Origin: Cytophagaceae bacterium | GTDB taxonomy: Bacteria; Bacteroidota; Bacteroidia; Cytophagales; Spirosomataceae | DNA length: 64,000 nucleotides | Assembly: GCA_947450365.1 (NCBI GenBank) | Contig: CANFVE010000010.1 | Coordinates: 22,074 to 86,073, forward strand | Direction of reading: 5' to 3' | Part shown: positions 24,123-32,641 of the stretch, in pieces | How the letters are laid out: each line of letters opens with the position of its first letter | Numbering within the stretch: the stretch's first letter is position 1 | Position numbers and translations under genes: made by a program | The notes under the pieces: model-generated | The model's database searches: none | What the model was told of the DNA's origin: nothing | The model's input: only the letters and a program-made list of their open reading frames with translations

Positions 24123-25898
24123 ATGAAACAAGTAAAAACACGTTTAATGAAAGTAATGGCGGTATTGTCCGTCATTTCGATTGCGTTTTCTGCATGTCAG
24201 AAAGACGAGGAGGTATTTCCTGTACCAACAGTAACTTCTTCAGGTGCATTATCAGGAATTCCTGGTGCAACAGTTAGTGTAAAGGCAACCATTAGTGCTC
24301 CGGCTGGTTTGAAGTCTATTACCGTTTTGAAAAATGGGGTGGCTTTCGATACCAAATCATTCATGGGTACAGAAAAAACTGCTGATTATGCTAAGGATTA
24401 TGTGATTGAGGGCGCTGCAGGTACTGTGGTGACATTCAGTATTCAGGCAACAGATGCTAAAAACCAAGTAAGTTCAATTACCCCAGTTTCTGTAAATGTA
24501 ACGGCCATTCCGCCAAAAGCCATTGTGGAGGTAAAAGGTAACTTAGAAGGAAATGTAACTTGGACATCGGATAAAATCTACAAGTTGGTTGGTTTTGTAC
24601 GGGTAGGTCAAGAAGATGTTTTCGGTACTATCACGAAAAAAGGGGTGTTAACGATCCAACCAGGAACGGTCATCATCGGAGATCGTGCTTCTAAAGGTGC
24701 TTTGATCGTTCAACGTGGTTCTCAAATTATTGCGAATGGTACCGCTTCAGCGCCTATCGTATTTACATCTGAGCGTTTGCCAGGTGAGCGTGAGGCAGGA
24801 GATTGGGGTGGATTAGTTATTTGCGGACAAGCGCCAAATAACTTGCCAAATGATGCCACAAACCGTCAATTGGAAGGTGGTTATGGTGCATTCCATGGCG
24901 GTACTGATGCGGCTGATAATTCAGGTTCATTGAAATATGTTCGTTTAGAATATGCAGGTATTCCGATTAACCCGAACCAAGAGGTGAATTCATTAACCAT
25001 GGGTTCTGTAGGTTCTGGAACGACGATTGATTATGTACAAGCTTCATTCGGATTAGATGATTCATTTGAGTGGTTTGGTGGAACGGTAAATGCAAAACAC
25101 TTAATCGCTTATAAAGGATTAGATGATGATTTTGATACAGATAATGGATTCTCTGGATACGTGCAATTCGGTATTGGTATTCGGGGTGCTGCGATTGCGG
25201 ATCAGTCAGGATCGAATGGTTTTGAGTGTGATAATGATGCGAACGGTTCAGCTAATACGCCATTTACTTCTGCGATTTTTGCGAACATGTCGATCATCGG
25301 CGCGAAGGGTGCGGTGAATATTGCGATTGACCCATTGTTCCAACACGGAGCTCAATTGCGTCGTAACAACAAGCAAAAAATCTACAATACGGTCATCACA
25401 GGATATCCTTATGGAGTTTACATCGATAGCCAAAAAGGAAATGCTAAGGCTAATGCGGCAGCTGGAGATATCGATTTACAAAACGTAATCTTAGCCGGTG
25501 TGGAAGGCTGGGGAACAGGTGGTTTCGGTTTGGGATGGTCTGTAAACGTAAAACCAATGGGTGTGGCGGTTCCAGGATTTGAAAACATGTCATCAGGTAC
25601 GAATGGTACGGCCATTTTGATTGGAGATAAGTCGCCAGAAGATTGGTTCAAAGGTTTGACGGGGAATAAGATTGTAGGATCTAATGCAAATTTAGGCTTG
25701 TCAACAAGTTTATGGTCGGCAGGTCGTCCGACATTTACGTTGGCAACTGGTACAACGGAATCGTTGATCGGACCAAAATTGAAATCTGATTTACCGGCTT
25801 TCTTTGAGGCTACAGATTATGTAGGTGCGTTTAAATCAACTGACTGGACAACTGGTTGGTCTGAATTTGCTCCTCAATCAGTCGTTTACGTTAAATAA
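24123..25898 (+). CDS. Surface lipoprotein with parallel beta-helix domain
   Basis: A 591-residue lipoprotein; the signal ends IAFSACQKDEE, so the lipid-bearing Cys is about residue 24. An Ig-like N-terminal region (about 30-130) is followed by a long right-handed beta-helix (about 140-560) with turns such as GVLTIQPGTVIIGDRASKGA, APIVFTSERLPGEREAGDWG, LKYVRLEYAGI and KIYNTVITGYPYGVYID. An acidic loop, LDDDFDTDNGFSG, could bind calcium. Proteins of this kind are often encoded right after TonB receptors in Bacteroidota and probably present ligand to the receptor, much like SusD although unrelated in fold. No catalytic residues are evident. Ligand unknown. Confidence 0.8.
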   Translation: MKQVKTRLMKVMAVLSVISIAFSACQKDEEVFPVPTVTSSGALSGIPGATVSVKATISAPAGLKSITVLKNGVAFDTKSFMGTEKTADYAKDYVIEGAAGTVVTFSIQATDAKNQVSSITPVSVNVTAIPPKAIVEVKGNLEGNVTWTSDKIYKLVGFVRVGQEDVFGTITKKGVLTIQPGTVIIGDRASKGALIVQRGSQIIANGTASAPIVFTSERLPGEREAGDWGGLVICGQAPNNLPNDATNRQLEGGYGAFHGGTDAADNSGSLKYVRLEYAGIPINPNQEVNSLTMGSVGSGTTIDYVQASFGLDDSFEWFGGTVNAKHLIAYKGLDDDFDTDNGFSGYVQFGIGIRGAAIADQSGSNGFECDNDANGSANTPFTSAIFANMSIIGAKGAVNIAIDPLFQHGAQLRRNNKQKIYNTVITGYPYGVYIDSQKGNAKANAAAGDIDLQNVILAGVEGWGTGGFGLGWSVNVKPMGVAVPGFENMSSGTNGTAILIGDKSPEDWFKGLTGNKIVGSNANLGLSTSLWSAGRPTFTLATGTTESLIGPKLKSDLPAFFEATDYVGAFKSTDWTTGWSEFAPQSVVYVK

Positions 25899-25904
25899 TT
25901 CTTG

Positions 25905-25933
25905 AGAGGGGGTTTTCGGGCCCCCTCTTTTTT
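25905..25933 (+). terminator. Rho-independent terminator after the beta-helix lipoprotein
   Basis: AGAGGGGG/CCCCCTCT forms an 8-bp stem with an 8-nt loop, followed by a T-run. It starts 6 bases after the stop codon and may only partly block the two small genes downstream, which have no evident promoter. Confidence 0.8.
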
Positions 25934-25940
25934 AATTCTT

Positions 25941-26477
25941 ATGAAATATTACACCAGCATCATCTTATTTTTTTTAATCACTTCGTGTACGTCAAGTGAT
26001 TCTCCAGATTATTATTTCAAACCCGTCGATCGGGATATTTTAGTAACGAATATCATTACCTATGTTGGGCCGAATGCCCCGTATGCCTCGGATTCTACCC
26101 GGTTTAATCCAGAATTCAGAGCCTCCTATGAGAAGGAATTGCCTAAGTATCAATTGGTTAATTTGTTTAAAACCGATGGTGGTACTTATTATTATTTTTT
26201 AATTCGACCGGTGGGTCATTTGGCACAATTTCGGCGGGGTGTCGTGGGTTCTTTTACCTTAGATAGCGCGAGTTTAATGCCGAAAAATTTTAAAGAAATT
26301 ATCAATACGCCTCATTTAGCTGAAGAAATTGTGAAAGAGCGGGCAGGATTCTTGTTCAAAGAATTAGTTAAAAAAGGGAAAATTGAGGAATATATGGTCA
26401 TGCGTGATTACGTGGAATGGCCAGATAGTACGTTGCAATATTCGGAGAAAACGAATCGTTGGGTTTTTCAACGATGA
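25941..26477 (+). CDS. Small lipoprotein of unknown function
   Basis: A 178-residue lipoprotein. The ATG at 25941 yields the signal MKYYTSIILFFLITSC with lipid-bearing Cys16; the reading frame extends upstream, but only through the terminator. The mature part is rich in Tyr, Phe and charged residues and has motifs such as YYFKPVDRDILVTNIITYVG, GTYYYFLIRPVGHLAQFRRG and EYMVMRDYVEWPDSTLQYSE. I do not recognise a family. It follows the beta-helix lipoprotein and its stop codon overlaps the start of the haem c lipoprotein gene (ATGA), so the two are probably translated together and act near the TonB receptor. Confidence 0.7.
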   Translation: MKYYTSIILFFLITSCTSSDSPDYYFKPVDRDILVTNIITYVGPNAPYASDSTRFNPEFRASYEKELPKYQLVNLFKTDGGTYYYFLIRPVGHLAQFRRGVVGSFTLDSASLMPKNFKEIINTPHLAEEIVKERAGFLFKELVKKGKIEEYMVMRDYVEWPDSTLQYSEKTNRWVFQR

Positions 26478-26887
26478 GAAGTATCCTACAACTTTATATT
26501 GGTGTAATAAAGAAAATGCCGCGGGGCTTCCTCTCGGCATTTCTTGTTTTTCTATGTTGCTCCTGCCTCTATGATCAATCAAACAGCCAGCTTAGTCCCG
26601 CGTCCTGCAGCACTTCCCCCTCGAGTCAAGTATCTTTTTCGCGGGATATTTTTCCCATCATTAAAACCAATTGTTTCCAATGTCATGATGCGAAAAATCA
26701 TTATGGCGGCATTGTGATTGAAACCTATACCCAAATTGCCGAATCCGGAAAATCAGGAGAATTATATAATTCCATTCAGATCAATAGTTCGACTGGTAAA
26801 GCCTACATGCCCAAAGGAGGACGTTTGATGGATTGTGAAATTGCATTAATCCAAGCCTGGATAAAACAAGGTGCGCTCAACAATTAA
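26474..26887 (+). CDS. Lipoprotein with c-type cytochrome domain
   Basis: A 137-residue exported protein with one haem c motif, CFQCH, inside FSRDIFPIIKTNCFQCHDAK, and a C-terminal YMPKGGRLMDCEIALIQAWI with the Met that is the likely sixth iron ligand. This is the layout of the short cytochrome c domains first noted in planctomycetes. The signal ends in LCCSC, suggesting a lipid anchor. The ATG at 26474 overlaps the previous stop as ATGA; a second ATG at 26516 would give a shorter signal and cannot be excluded. A redox protein in an uptake operon is unusual; it could pass electrons to or from the imported ligand, or be unrelated to transport. Confidence 0.8.
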   Translation: MRSILQLYIGVIKKMPRGFLSAFLVFLCCSCLYDQSNSQLSPASCSTSPSSQVSFSRDIFPIIKTNCFQCHDAKNHYGGIVIETYTQIAESGKSGELYNSIQINSSTGKAYMPKGGRLMDCEIALIQAWIKQGALNN

Positions 26888-26923
26888 TTTCTAAATACCT
26901 CCATGGGGCCACTATAGGCCATT

Positions 26924-26990
26924 TTAACAATTAGGTAATCTGTTCTTAACAATTCCTTAACATTGGATTATAGGGTGTCGATTACCTTTG
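26924..26990 (+). promoter_or_regulatory. TTAACA-unit promoter module of TonB receptor 2
   Basis: Units at 26924 (TTAACA), 26935 (GTAATC, weak), 26946 (TTAACA) and 26957 (TTAACA) repeat every 11 bp. They are followed by TTG (26963-26965), a 17-bp spacer and the -7 box TACCTTTG at 26983. The TTAACA-N5-TTAACA pattern matches the form of PhoP boxes known from Bacillus and the 11-bp period of PhoB boxes. Same layout as upstream of TonB receptor 1. Confidence 0.6.
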
Positions 26991-27015
26991 CGGCACAAAC
27001 ACCAATATAAACAAC

Positions 27016-30000
27016 ATGTTATCATCGACTAAAGCAGGATTTGTCCTGATCTTTACATTTTTGACCCTTGTGTTTTTTCAGTCCTTGGGTCAAATTACAA
27101 CCTCAAGTCTTAGTGGAAAAGTGAAGGATGCGAAAGGGGAAGAAATTCCAGGGGCAAGCGTTCAATTGTTGCACGTCCCAACAGGCACCCGTTACGGCGT
27201 TGCTACCCAAATTGACGGGAATTTCTTATTAGCAAACATGAATCCTGGGGGTCCTTACACGCTAAGTGTTTCGTTTGTCGGGTTTAAAACGTTCAAAGCC
27301 GAAAATTTAAATTTGACCCTTGGTTCAAATCCTGCGGTAAATGTGGTGATTTCGGAGGAGACGACTACGCTGGTGGAAGTGGTGGTCAAAGCTGACAAGG
27401 GAGGAACGAAGTCCGGTGCCCTTACGCAATTAAACGAATCTACGATTAAGGCGGTCCCAACGATCAGTCGGAGTTTAACCGACATGACTCGCCTAACCCC
27501 GCAAGGAAGTTCAAGTAATTCATTTGCTGGAACAAATTTCCGGTATAATAACGTAACCGTCGATGGAACGATTAACAATGATGCCATCGGCTTTAGCCCT
27601 TCTTTAGGAGGTCAAAGTGGAACCTCAGGCATGCCAGGTTCGAGCACGCGGACCAATCCGATTTCCTTAGACGCCATTCAAGATGTTCAAGTCTATGTGG
27701 CCCCCTACGATGTTAAAATCGGTAATTTTACCGGGGGATCCATCAATGCGGTGACGCGTACAGGAACGAACCAAGTGAAGGGATCTGCCTATGCCTATGG
27801 CCGAAACTCTGTGATTACGGGCCCTAACAATGCCGGCGATGGCGCGAAAATTCCATCCGATTATTCTGATTACCAAACGGGTTTTCGGGTAGGTTTGCCT
27901 TTGATTAAAAATAAATTGTTTTGGTTTACCAATGAGGAAATCACGCGTCGGAATGAGCCTTTATTTTATGGGGCTGGCGATAAAGGAACGATTTTGGATG
28001 TGGCTACGGCCCAACAAATCACCTCGTTTTTGAAAACCAATTATGGTTTCGATCCAGGTGCTTATGGCAATTATGCCATAAATTCACAAAGCAATAAATT
28101 CTTCAATCGACTAGATTGGAACATTTCGGATAAGCACCAAATGTCCATCAGAAATAGCTATGTCGCTTCTGAAGCGACGAATTTAGAACGGGATGCTGCT
28201 AATTTCCGCTTTGGCTCAATGGATTTTCGTCAGGTGAATCGTACGAATTCCACGGTGGCAGAATTGAAAAGTCATTTTGGTAGTTCATCGAACAGTTTGA
28301 TTTTAGGCTACACGAATATTAAGGATTATCGGGAACCGTCGAGTAGTAATTTCGCATTTCCTCAAGTGGAAATTGCCGCGAACGGCGGAACGATTTTCTT
28401 AGGGAATGAGCGTGAAGCGACGGTGTTTAATATGAAGCAAAATACCTTTGAGTTTACAGACAATTTCACGTGGTTTAAGGGAAATCATACCTTTTTGATT
28501 GGTACGCATAACGAGCTTTACAATATCAATTATGGCTTTGTCAATTCATGGAATGGCCGGGTTTCTTACAAGAGCGTGGCCGACTTCTTAGCATCCAATG
28601 TGAACCGGGTTCGTGGCTCCTACAGTTTTACAAATAATGATCGGGATTACATTTATAACAATCCCTATGCATCATTTAACGTAGGACTTTACAGTGTGTA
28701 TGCGCAAGATGAAATTCAGGTAACAGAGAAATTAAAATTGTCACCGGGAATTCGATTTGATTTAGCGAGTACGGATTCACCTTCCTTGAGTCCCAAAACG
28801 GCGATGACGAAAGTGGACCCAAATGCAGGAACGACTTATACGGCCTCAACGCCTTTGAATCAGGTTTCAAATACGATTTTTGGTCAGGTATTGGTTTCTC
28901 CTCGCTTGGGATTCAACTACGATGCGCTGGGAGATCGTTCATTGATTCTTCGTGGTGGAACAGGGATTTTTACGGGTAGAATTCCATTTGCTTGGTTGGG
29001 TTATGCATTCTACAACGATGGCGTTGGTTTCGGAGCTTTTGACGTAAACAATGTGGCAGGTAAAAACAAAGGCGATGTGTTGAAAGACGGCGCGAAAACC
29101 TTTGCCTTCAATAATGGCCAGGCGAGTTTAACCCAAGTAGATGCGATGGCCAATAACTTCAAAATGCCTCAGGTATGGCGGAGTAGTTTTGCGGTGGATC
29201 ATACCGTGAATGGGTATAAGATTACCTTGGAGGGGATTTACACAAAGACGATTTCGGATTTGAAGTTCCAACAAGTAAACTTGAAAGATTCGGTTAAATA
29301 TTATTCTTACGATGTCTTGAAGCAAATGCCGATTTACCTTTCTGGAGGTGCTACGGGCCAAAAATTAAACACATCTTTCTCGAATGCCTATGAATTATCG
29401 AATACTTCCGAGGGACATCGCTATAGTTTAACGGCGCAGGTTTCCAAGAGTTTTGCGACAGGATTTAATTTTATGATGGCGTATACATTTGGTCAAAGTT
29501 TTGATTTGACGAATGGAATCCGAAATTCAATGGAATCGAACTGGCAGTTGAACCAATCCCTAAACCCCAACAATCCAAAATTAGCGTATTCGAATTTTGA
29601 TATTCGTCATCGGATTATCGGATCCTTTGGTTATACGAAAGCATGGAAAAATGGAAGCGCTACGACCTTATCTGGGGTATTTAGTGCGCAATCAGGCGCT
29701 CCATTCACCTGGGGTTTTGTGAACTCGACGCTTGCGAATACTCCGCAGGCGGCAGGTTTAGGCTATGTGTTTAAAGATGAGGCGGAGGCGACTAAATATT
29801 TTGTGGATGATGCCAAGTTAGGTACGGCAGCGGTACAAGCCAAAGCTTTCATGGATTTTGTGAATGGAGATGAATATCTGAGTACGCGCAAGGGTGATTT
29901 TACGGAGCGAAATGGTGGCCGCACGCCTTGGAATACGACCTTGGATTTGAAATTAAATCACTCGGTTCGGTTGACGAACGGCCATGAAATCCAACTTTCC

Positions 30001-30222
30001 TTAGACATCATGAATGCCACAAATTTAATGAATGCCGATTGGGGTAGAATTTATTTTTCCCCAAATACCTTTAATTCAACAGCTAGTTTAGGATTAACTC
30101 GGATTAATTCGGGCACGGCGGCTGATCCGACATTTAAGTTTGCCAGACCAACGGAGCCTTATACCATCGACCAAATGGGTTCTAGATGGCAAATGCAAGT
30201 GGGCGCGAGATATACGTTTTAA
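27016..30222 (+). CDS. TonB-dependent outer-membrane receptor 2 (Oar-like)
   Basis: A 1068-residue receptor with a signal peptide (about 1-28), a carboxypeptidase-regulatory-like domain (about 30-115, GKVKDAKGEEIPGASVQLL), a plug (about 120-245, with RYNNVTVDGTINNDAIGFSP and APYDVKIGNFTGGSINAVTR) and a large barrel ending GARYTF. The plug sequence and size match the Oar branch of TonB receptors, which move proteins or large ligands rather than glycans. There is no partner lipoprotein directly downstream; the next gene is convergent. Transcription starts from a strong promoter with Pho-box-like repeats shared with TonB receptor 1, so both are probably controlled by one regulator. Confidence 0.9.
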   Translation: MLSSTKAGFVLIFTFLTLVFFQSLGQITTSSLSGKVKDAKGEEIPGASVQLLHVPTGTRYGVATQIDGNFLLANMNPGGPYTLSVSFVGFKTFKAENLNLTLGSNPAVNVVISEETTTLVEVVVKADKGGTKSGALTQLNESTIKAVPTISRSLTDMTRLTPQGSSSNSFAGTNFRYNNVTVDGTINNDAIGFSPSLGGQSGTSGMPGSSTRTNPISLDAIQDVQVYVAPYDVKIGNFTGGSINAVTRTGTNQVKGSAYAYGRNSVITGPNNAGDGAKIPSDYSDYQTGFRVGLPLIKNKLFWFTNEEITRRNEPLFYGAGDKGTILDVATAQQITSFLKTNYGFDPGAYGNYAINSQSNKFFNRLDWNISDKHQMSIRNSYVASEATNLERDAANFRFGSMDFRQVNRTNSTVAELKSHFGSSSNSLILGYTNIKDYREPSSSNFAFPQVEIAANGGTIFLGNEREATVFNMKQNTFEFTDNFTWFKGNHTFLIGTHNELYNINYGFVNSWNGRVSYKSVADFLASNVNRVRGSYSFTNNDRDYIYNNPYASFNVGLYSVYAQDEIQVTEKLKLSPGIRFDLASTDSPSLSPKTAMTKVDPNAGTTYTASTPLNQVSNTIFGQVLVSPRLGFNYDALGDRSLILRGGTGIFTGRIPFAWLGYAFYNDGVGFGAFDVNNVAGKNKGDVLKDGAKTFAFNNGQASLTQVDAMANNFKMPQVWRSSFAVDHTVNGYKITLEGIYTKTISDLKFQQVNLKDSVKYYSYDVLKQMPIYLSGGATGQKLNTSFSNAYELSNTSEGHRYSLTAQVSKSFATGFNFMMAYTFGQSFDLTNGIRNSMESNWQLNQSLNPNNPKLAYSNFDIRHRIIGSFGYTKAWKNGSATTLSGVFSAQSGAPFTWGFVNSTLANTPQAAGLGYVFKDEAEATKYFVDDAKLGTAAVQAKAFMDFVNGDEYLSTRKGDFTERNGGRTPWNTTLDLKLNHSVRLTNGHEIQLSLDIMNATNLMNADWGRIYFSPNTFNSTASLGLTRINSGTAADPTFKFARPTEPYTIDQMGSRWQMQVGARYTF

Positions 30223-30236
30223 CCGTAGCGACGAAA

Positions 30237-31559
30237 TTACGAAGCGGCGTTGTCAAGTTTGAGACTTAATAGCGCCGTTTTTTTGATTAAAAATTTTCTG
30301 AAAAAGTACATCGCGGTTAGGAAAGATATAATTACTCCTGCAATTCCTATGATTTTTATCCAAAAGAAAAATAGCTTTGGTATAACCCATTCAGGAAACA
30401 AAAACCCCGCACTCAATAAAAGTAAATTATATCCTAAATAGCCAATTGAATCTACGATATACATCAAAAATCCCACATTGGCTTTAATTCTAGTTATGGA
30501 AATCATGCGCTCAAAAACGGAAGTTGTAATCGTTAAATAGGGAAGGTAAATACCAAAGCCAGTTAAGACAATCAACCAAAATTTTGGTAGATAATTAAGG
30601 CCCCAAAGCCCGGAAATAATCAAAAGCAAATAGCCCGTTGCGATGCATCCTAGACTTAAGAAAAAGGCCGTTTTGTTTTTCTTTATCAGTACCAAACTTC
30701 CATTAATGAGTAAAATACCGACGGTTACCCAAATTTCGGTTTGGGAATACAAAGAAGGAACACTTGAATAACCTAAATATTTCCAGATTTCAGGTGCGAA
30801 ATCAGATCGAATGCCGCGTAATAGAGAGGCTCCTAAATACAATATACTGACGCCGATGATACCTGGCCACAGCATTTTAAACACATGAATTCGATCCGCC
30901 TGAGTCATGGGAATGCGTTCGGAGCGATTGGCTATATCCGCTACATTTGGTCTAGGAATTTGCGTCAGCATCCAAACGAAAAACACGAGAGGTCCCATAA
31001 ACAAAAGTCCTGCGATAAAGGGCATCCAAGTTTCAGGGATTTGAAGGCTGAGGAGCCAACTGCCCGTTGACTTCGAAACCCCATCCGCCAAAATAAAACT
31101 TGACCCCAGAGCCGCTATATATAATTCCGTATTCTTCTTCCCCTCCAAAAAACCCTGAATATACCCAAATATCATGCCCAAAGGCAAGCCATTCATGACC
31201 AGGAACAGAACATTCCATGGTTTTGGACATATGCCAAATCCCAAAAGAGCTATTTCTGCCACCAAAATACTTAGCAAAATCGCTCGGGCTCTTTTTTCCC
31301 AAGTTATGCCCGAGACCACAAATATGCCACACCATTTGGATAGCATATAACCCGCAATTTGAGAGGAAATTAATACGGATTTCCATGGGATACCGTGCCA
31401 GCTTTGATCTACATATAAACCCGCCGTAAAGGGTTTCCGAAAGCCATACACACAAAAATAACAGCCAAAAGCGGCCACCATTGACCAAATGGGATGCATT
31501 GCAATTTTTTGCAATAGGCTTTTTTCACCTTGATTCCTTAAATCCAGGGATGAAATCAT
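30237..31559 (-). CDS. DUF5690-family MFS-like transporter
   Basis: A 440-residue membrane protein with about 12 predicted helices and a major-facilitator pattern: AAFGCYFCVYGFRKPFTAGLY in helix 1 with its basic residues, and MNGLPLGMIFGYIQGFLEGK in the central loop, like the MFS motif of organophosphate antiporters. It matches the DUF5690 proteins of Bacteroidota. Its start overlaps the phnZ-like stop as ATGA, so the two are translated together. The context makes it the best candidate for inner-membrane uptake of an aminophosphonate or export of a product, but this is inference from neighbours. Confidence 0.75.
   Translation of the reverse strand: MISSLDLRNQGEKSLLQKIAMHPIWSMVAAFGCYFCVYGFRKPFTAGLYVDQSWHGIPWKSVLISSQIAGYMLSKWCGIFVVSGITWEKRARAILLSILVAEIALLGFGICPKPWNVLFLVMNGLPLGMIFGYIQGFLEGKKNTELYIAALGSSFILADGVSKSTGSWLLSLQIPETWMPFIAGLLFMGPLVFFVWMLTQIPRPNVADIANRSERIPMTQADRIHVFKMLWPGIIGVSILYLGASLLRGIRSDFAPEIWKYLGYSSVPSLYSQTEIWVTVGILLINGSLVLIKKNKTAFFLSLGCIATGYLLLIISGLWGLNYLPKFWLIVLTGFGIYLPYLTITTSVFERMISITRIKANVGFLMYIVDSIGYLGYNLLLLSAGFLFPEWVIPKLFFFWIKIIGIAGVIISFLTAMYFFRKFLIKKTALLSLKLDNAAS
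30245..30284 (+). terminator. Terminator-like hairpin after TonB receptor 2
   Basis: CGGCG...CGCCG arms with an inner AAGT/ACTT stem are followed by seven T. The hairpin lies inside the 3' end of the convergent DUF5690 gene, so it also encodes the tail of that protein. Confidence 0.55.
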
Positions 31560-32101
31560 AAAGTAAATGATTCCAAATAAGGCGCATAATATGCCACTGG
31601 TTTCACTTCTAACTCGGGCACTTTGGCTAAATCATCATATTTGCGAAGAATGACTGCATCCTTGTGGTAAGGATTTGCCTCAAAGATGGCGCATTCCTCC
31701 AAGGTCATCGGGCCACCTTGTAGACCTAAACTGATAATGGAAGGTTCGCTTAATAAACCTAAATATGAAGGGTCAACTTGGCATAGATACCGTTTTGCCG
31801 CCACATGTAAACGCACGGGCTCCACGACCTCATTCGTAAAATGTTGTTTTAAAAAATCATTCGCCAATTCTTCATGAAAATCATCTACGCCGTGGTCCGG
31901 TGCATCATCAGGTAAATGGTGCAACAAATGTCCAATGTCATGCAATAGACCCGCCACCACGATATTCGCTTGTTCGCCATTTTCCATGGCCAAGTGTGCC
32001 GCTTGTAGCGCATGCTCTTTTTGACTCACGGCTTCTCCGCCATATTGTGAATCGCCATGCTCTTCGATTAGGCGGATGATTTTTTCAACGATTTCTGACA
32101 T
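31556..32101 (-). CDS. phnZ: PhnZ-like HD-domain mixed-valent di-iron phosphonate dioxygenase
   Basis: A 181-residue HD-domain protein of the 'phosphonate degradation operon' family. PhnZ splits (R)-2-amino-1-hydroxyethylphosphonate with O2 into glycine and phosphate. By eye it keeps the PhnZ residues: Tyr and Glu in QYGGEAVSQKEHALQAA (substrate clamp and first His), the HD pair in LLHDIGHLL, a His in DDFHEELA, and His and Lys in HVAAKRYL, then LQGGPMTLEE. The usual partner PhnY, which makes the hydroxylated substrate, is not in this window. The gene is coupled to the DUF5690 transporter. TmpB, a related HD oxygenase for trimethylated substrates, is a less likely alternative. Confidence 0.85.
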   Translation of the reverse strand: MSEIVEKIIRLIEEHGDSQYGGEAVSQKEHALQAAHLAMENGEQANIVVAGLLHDIGHLLHHLPDDAPDHGVDDFHEELANDFLKQHFTNEVVEPVRLHVAAKRYLCQVDPSYLGLLSEPSIISLGLQGGPMTLEECAIFEANPYHKDAVILRKYDDLAKVPELEVKPVAYYAPYLESFTL

Positions 32102-32203
32102 GATTTTCTAGATTAAATTGTAATTTAGACCTAGCCGCATAGATTAAAAAGGCAGCGGAATTCATTTAAAATAGATTTCATATTGCCGTAACAATTACGT
32201 AAA

Positions 32204-32641
32204 ATGGACATTGGTTTTGAGATTCGAGAGGTTCAATCAACAGATGAGGAAGTCGTTCGTATTTTATTGGACGAATTGGAAGAACGCATCGCGGACCCAT
32301 CCATTTTTCATACGATTTTCAAGGAATATCTTCACCGAAAGGAGGCAGTTTTTTTAGTCGCGGAAGTGGATCGAAATGTGATTGGTTTTATTTCGTGTTT
32401 GGGCCAACGGTTATTGCATCACGAAGGTTGGGTCTATGAAATTCAAGAATTAATTGTCACCGAGGCATTTCAAGGAAAGAAGATAGGTCAAGCACTTATC
32501 GAGGAAGTGCGCAAACGAATAGAGCCACGCGGTATTAAGTCCATTGAAGTGTGTTCCAATAAGCGAAGAAAAAAAGCCCATGCTTTTTATCAGGCAGTAG
32601 GCTTTGCAAATTCGCATGAAAAATTTACGATCTATTTTTGA
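32204..32641 (+). CDS. phnO: PhnO-like aminoalkylphosphonate N-acetyltransferase
   Basis: A 145-residue GNAT-fold enzyme. The acetyl-CoA loop is in EAFQGKKIGQALIEEVRKR, and the flanking HHEGWVYEIQELIV plus CSNKRRKKAHAFYQAVGF and the end SHEKFTIYF closely follow E. coli PhnO over the same stretches. PhnO acetylates the amino group of aminoalkylphosphonates, allowing their use or detoxification. It is transcribed opposite to the flanking genes and its end overlaps the FAD oxidoreductase gene by 10 bases. Residence among four phosphonate-type genes supports the call over a generic GNAT. Confidence 0.8.
   Translation: MDIGFEIREVQSTDEEVVRILLDELEERIADPSIFHTIFKEYLHRKEAVFLVAEVDRNVIGFISCLGQRLLHHEGWVYEIQELIVTEAFQGKKIGQALIEEVRKRIEPRGIKSIEVCSNKRRKKAHAFYQAVGFANSHEKFTIYF

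Noticed and set aside
27255..27587. Minus-strand ORF of 110 codons opposite TonB receptor 2
   Set aside because: Antisense to the plug domain; no start signals or recognisable domain.
31033..31488. Minus-strand ORF of 151 codons inside DUF5690
   Set aside because: Another frame of the same strand as a well-supported membrane protein gene.
32166..32193. TTAACA-like units at 11-bp spacing before phnO
   Set aside because: TTAAAA, TTCATA and GTAACA fit the grid loosely, but they are too close to the start codon for the promoter geometry seen at the TonB genes.
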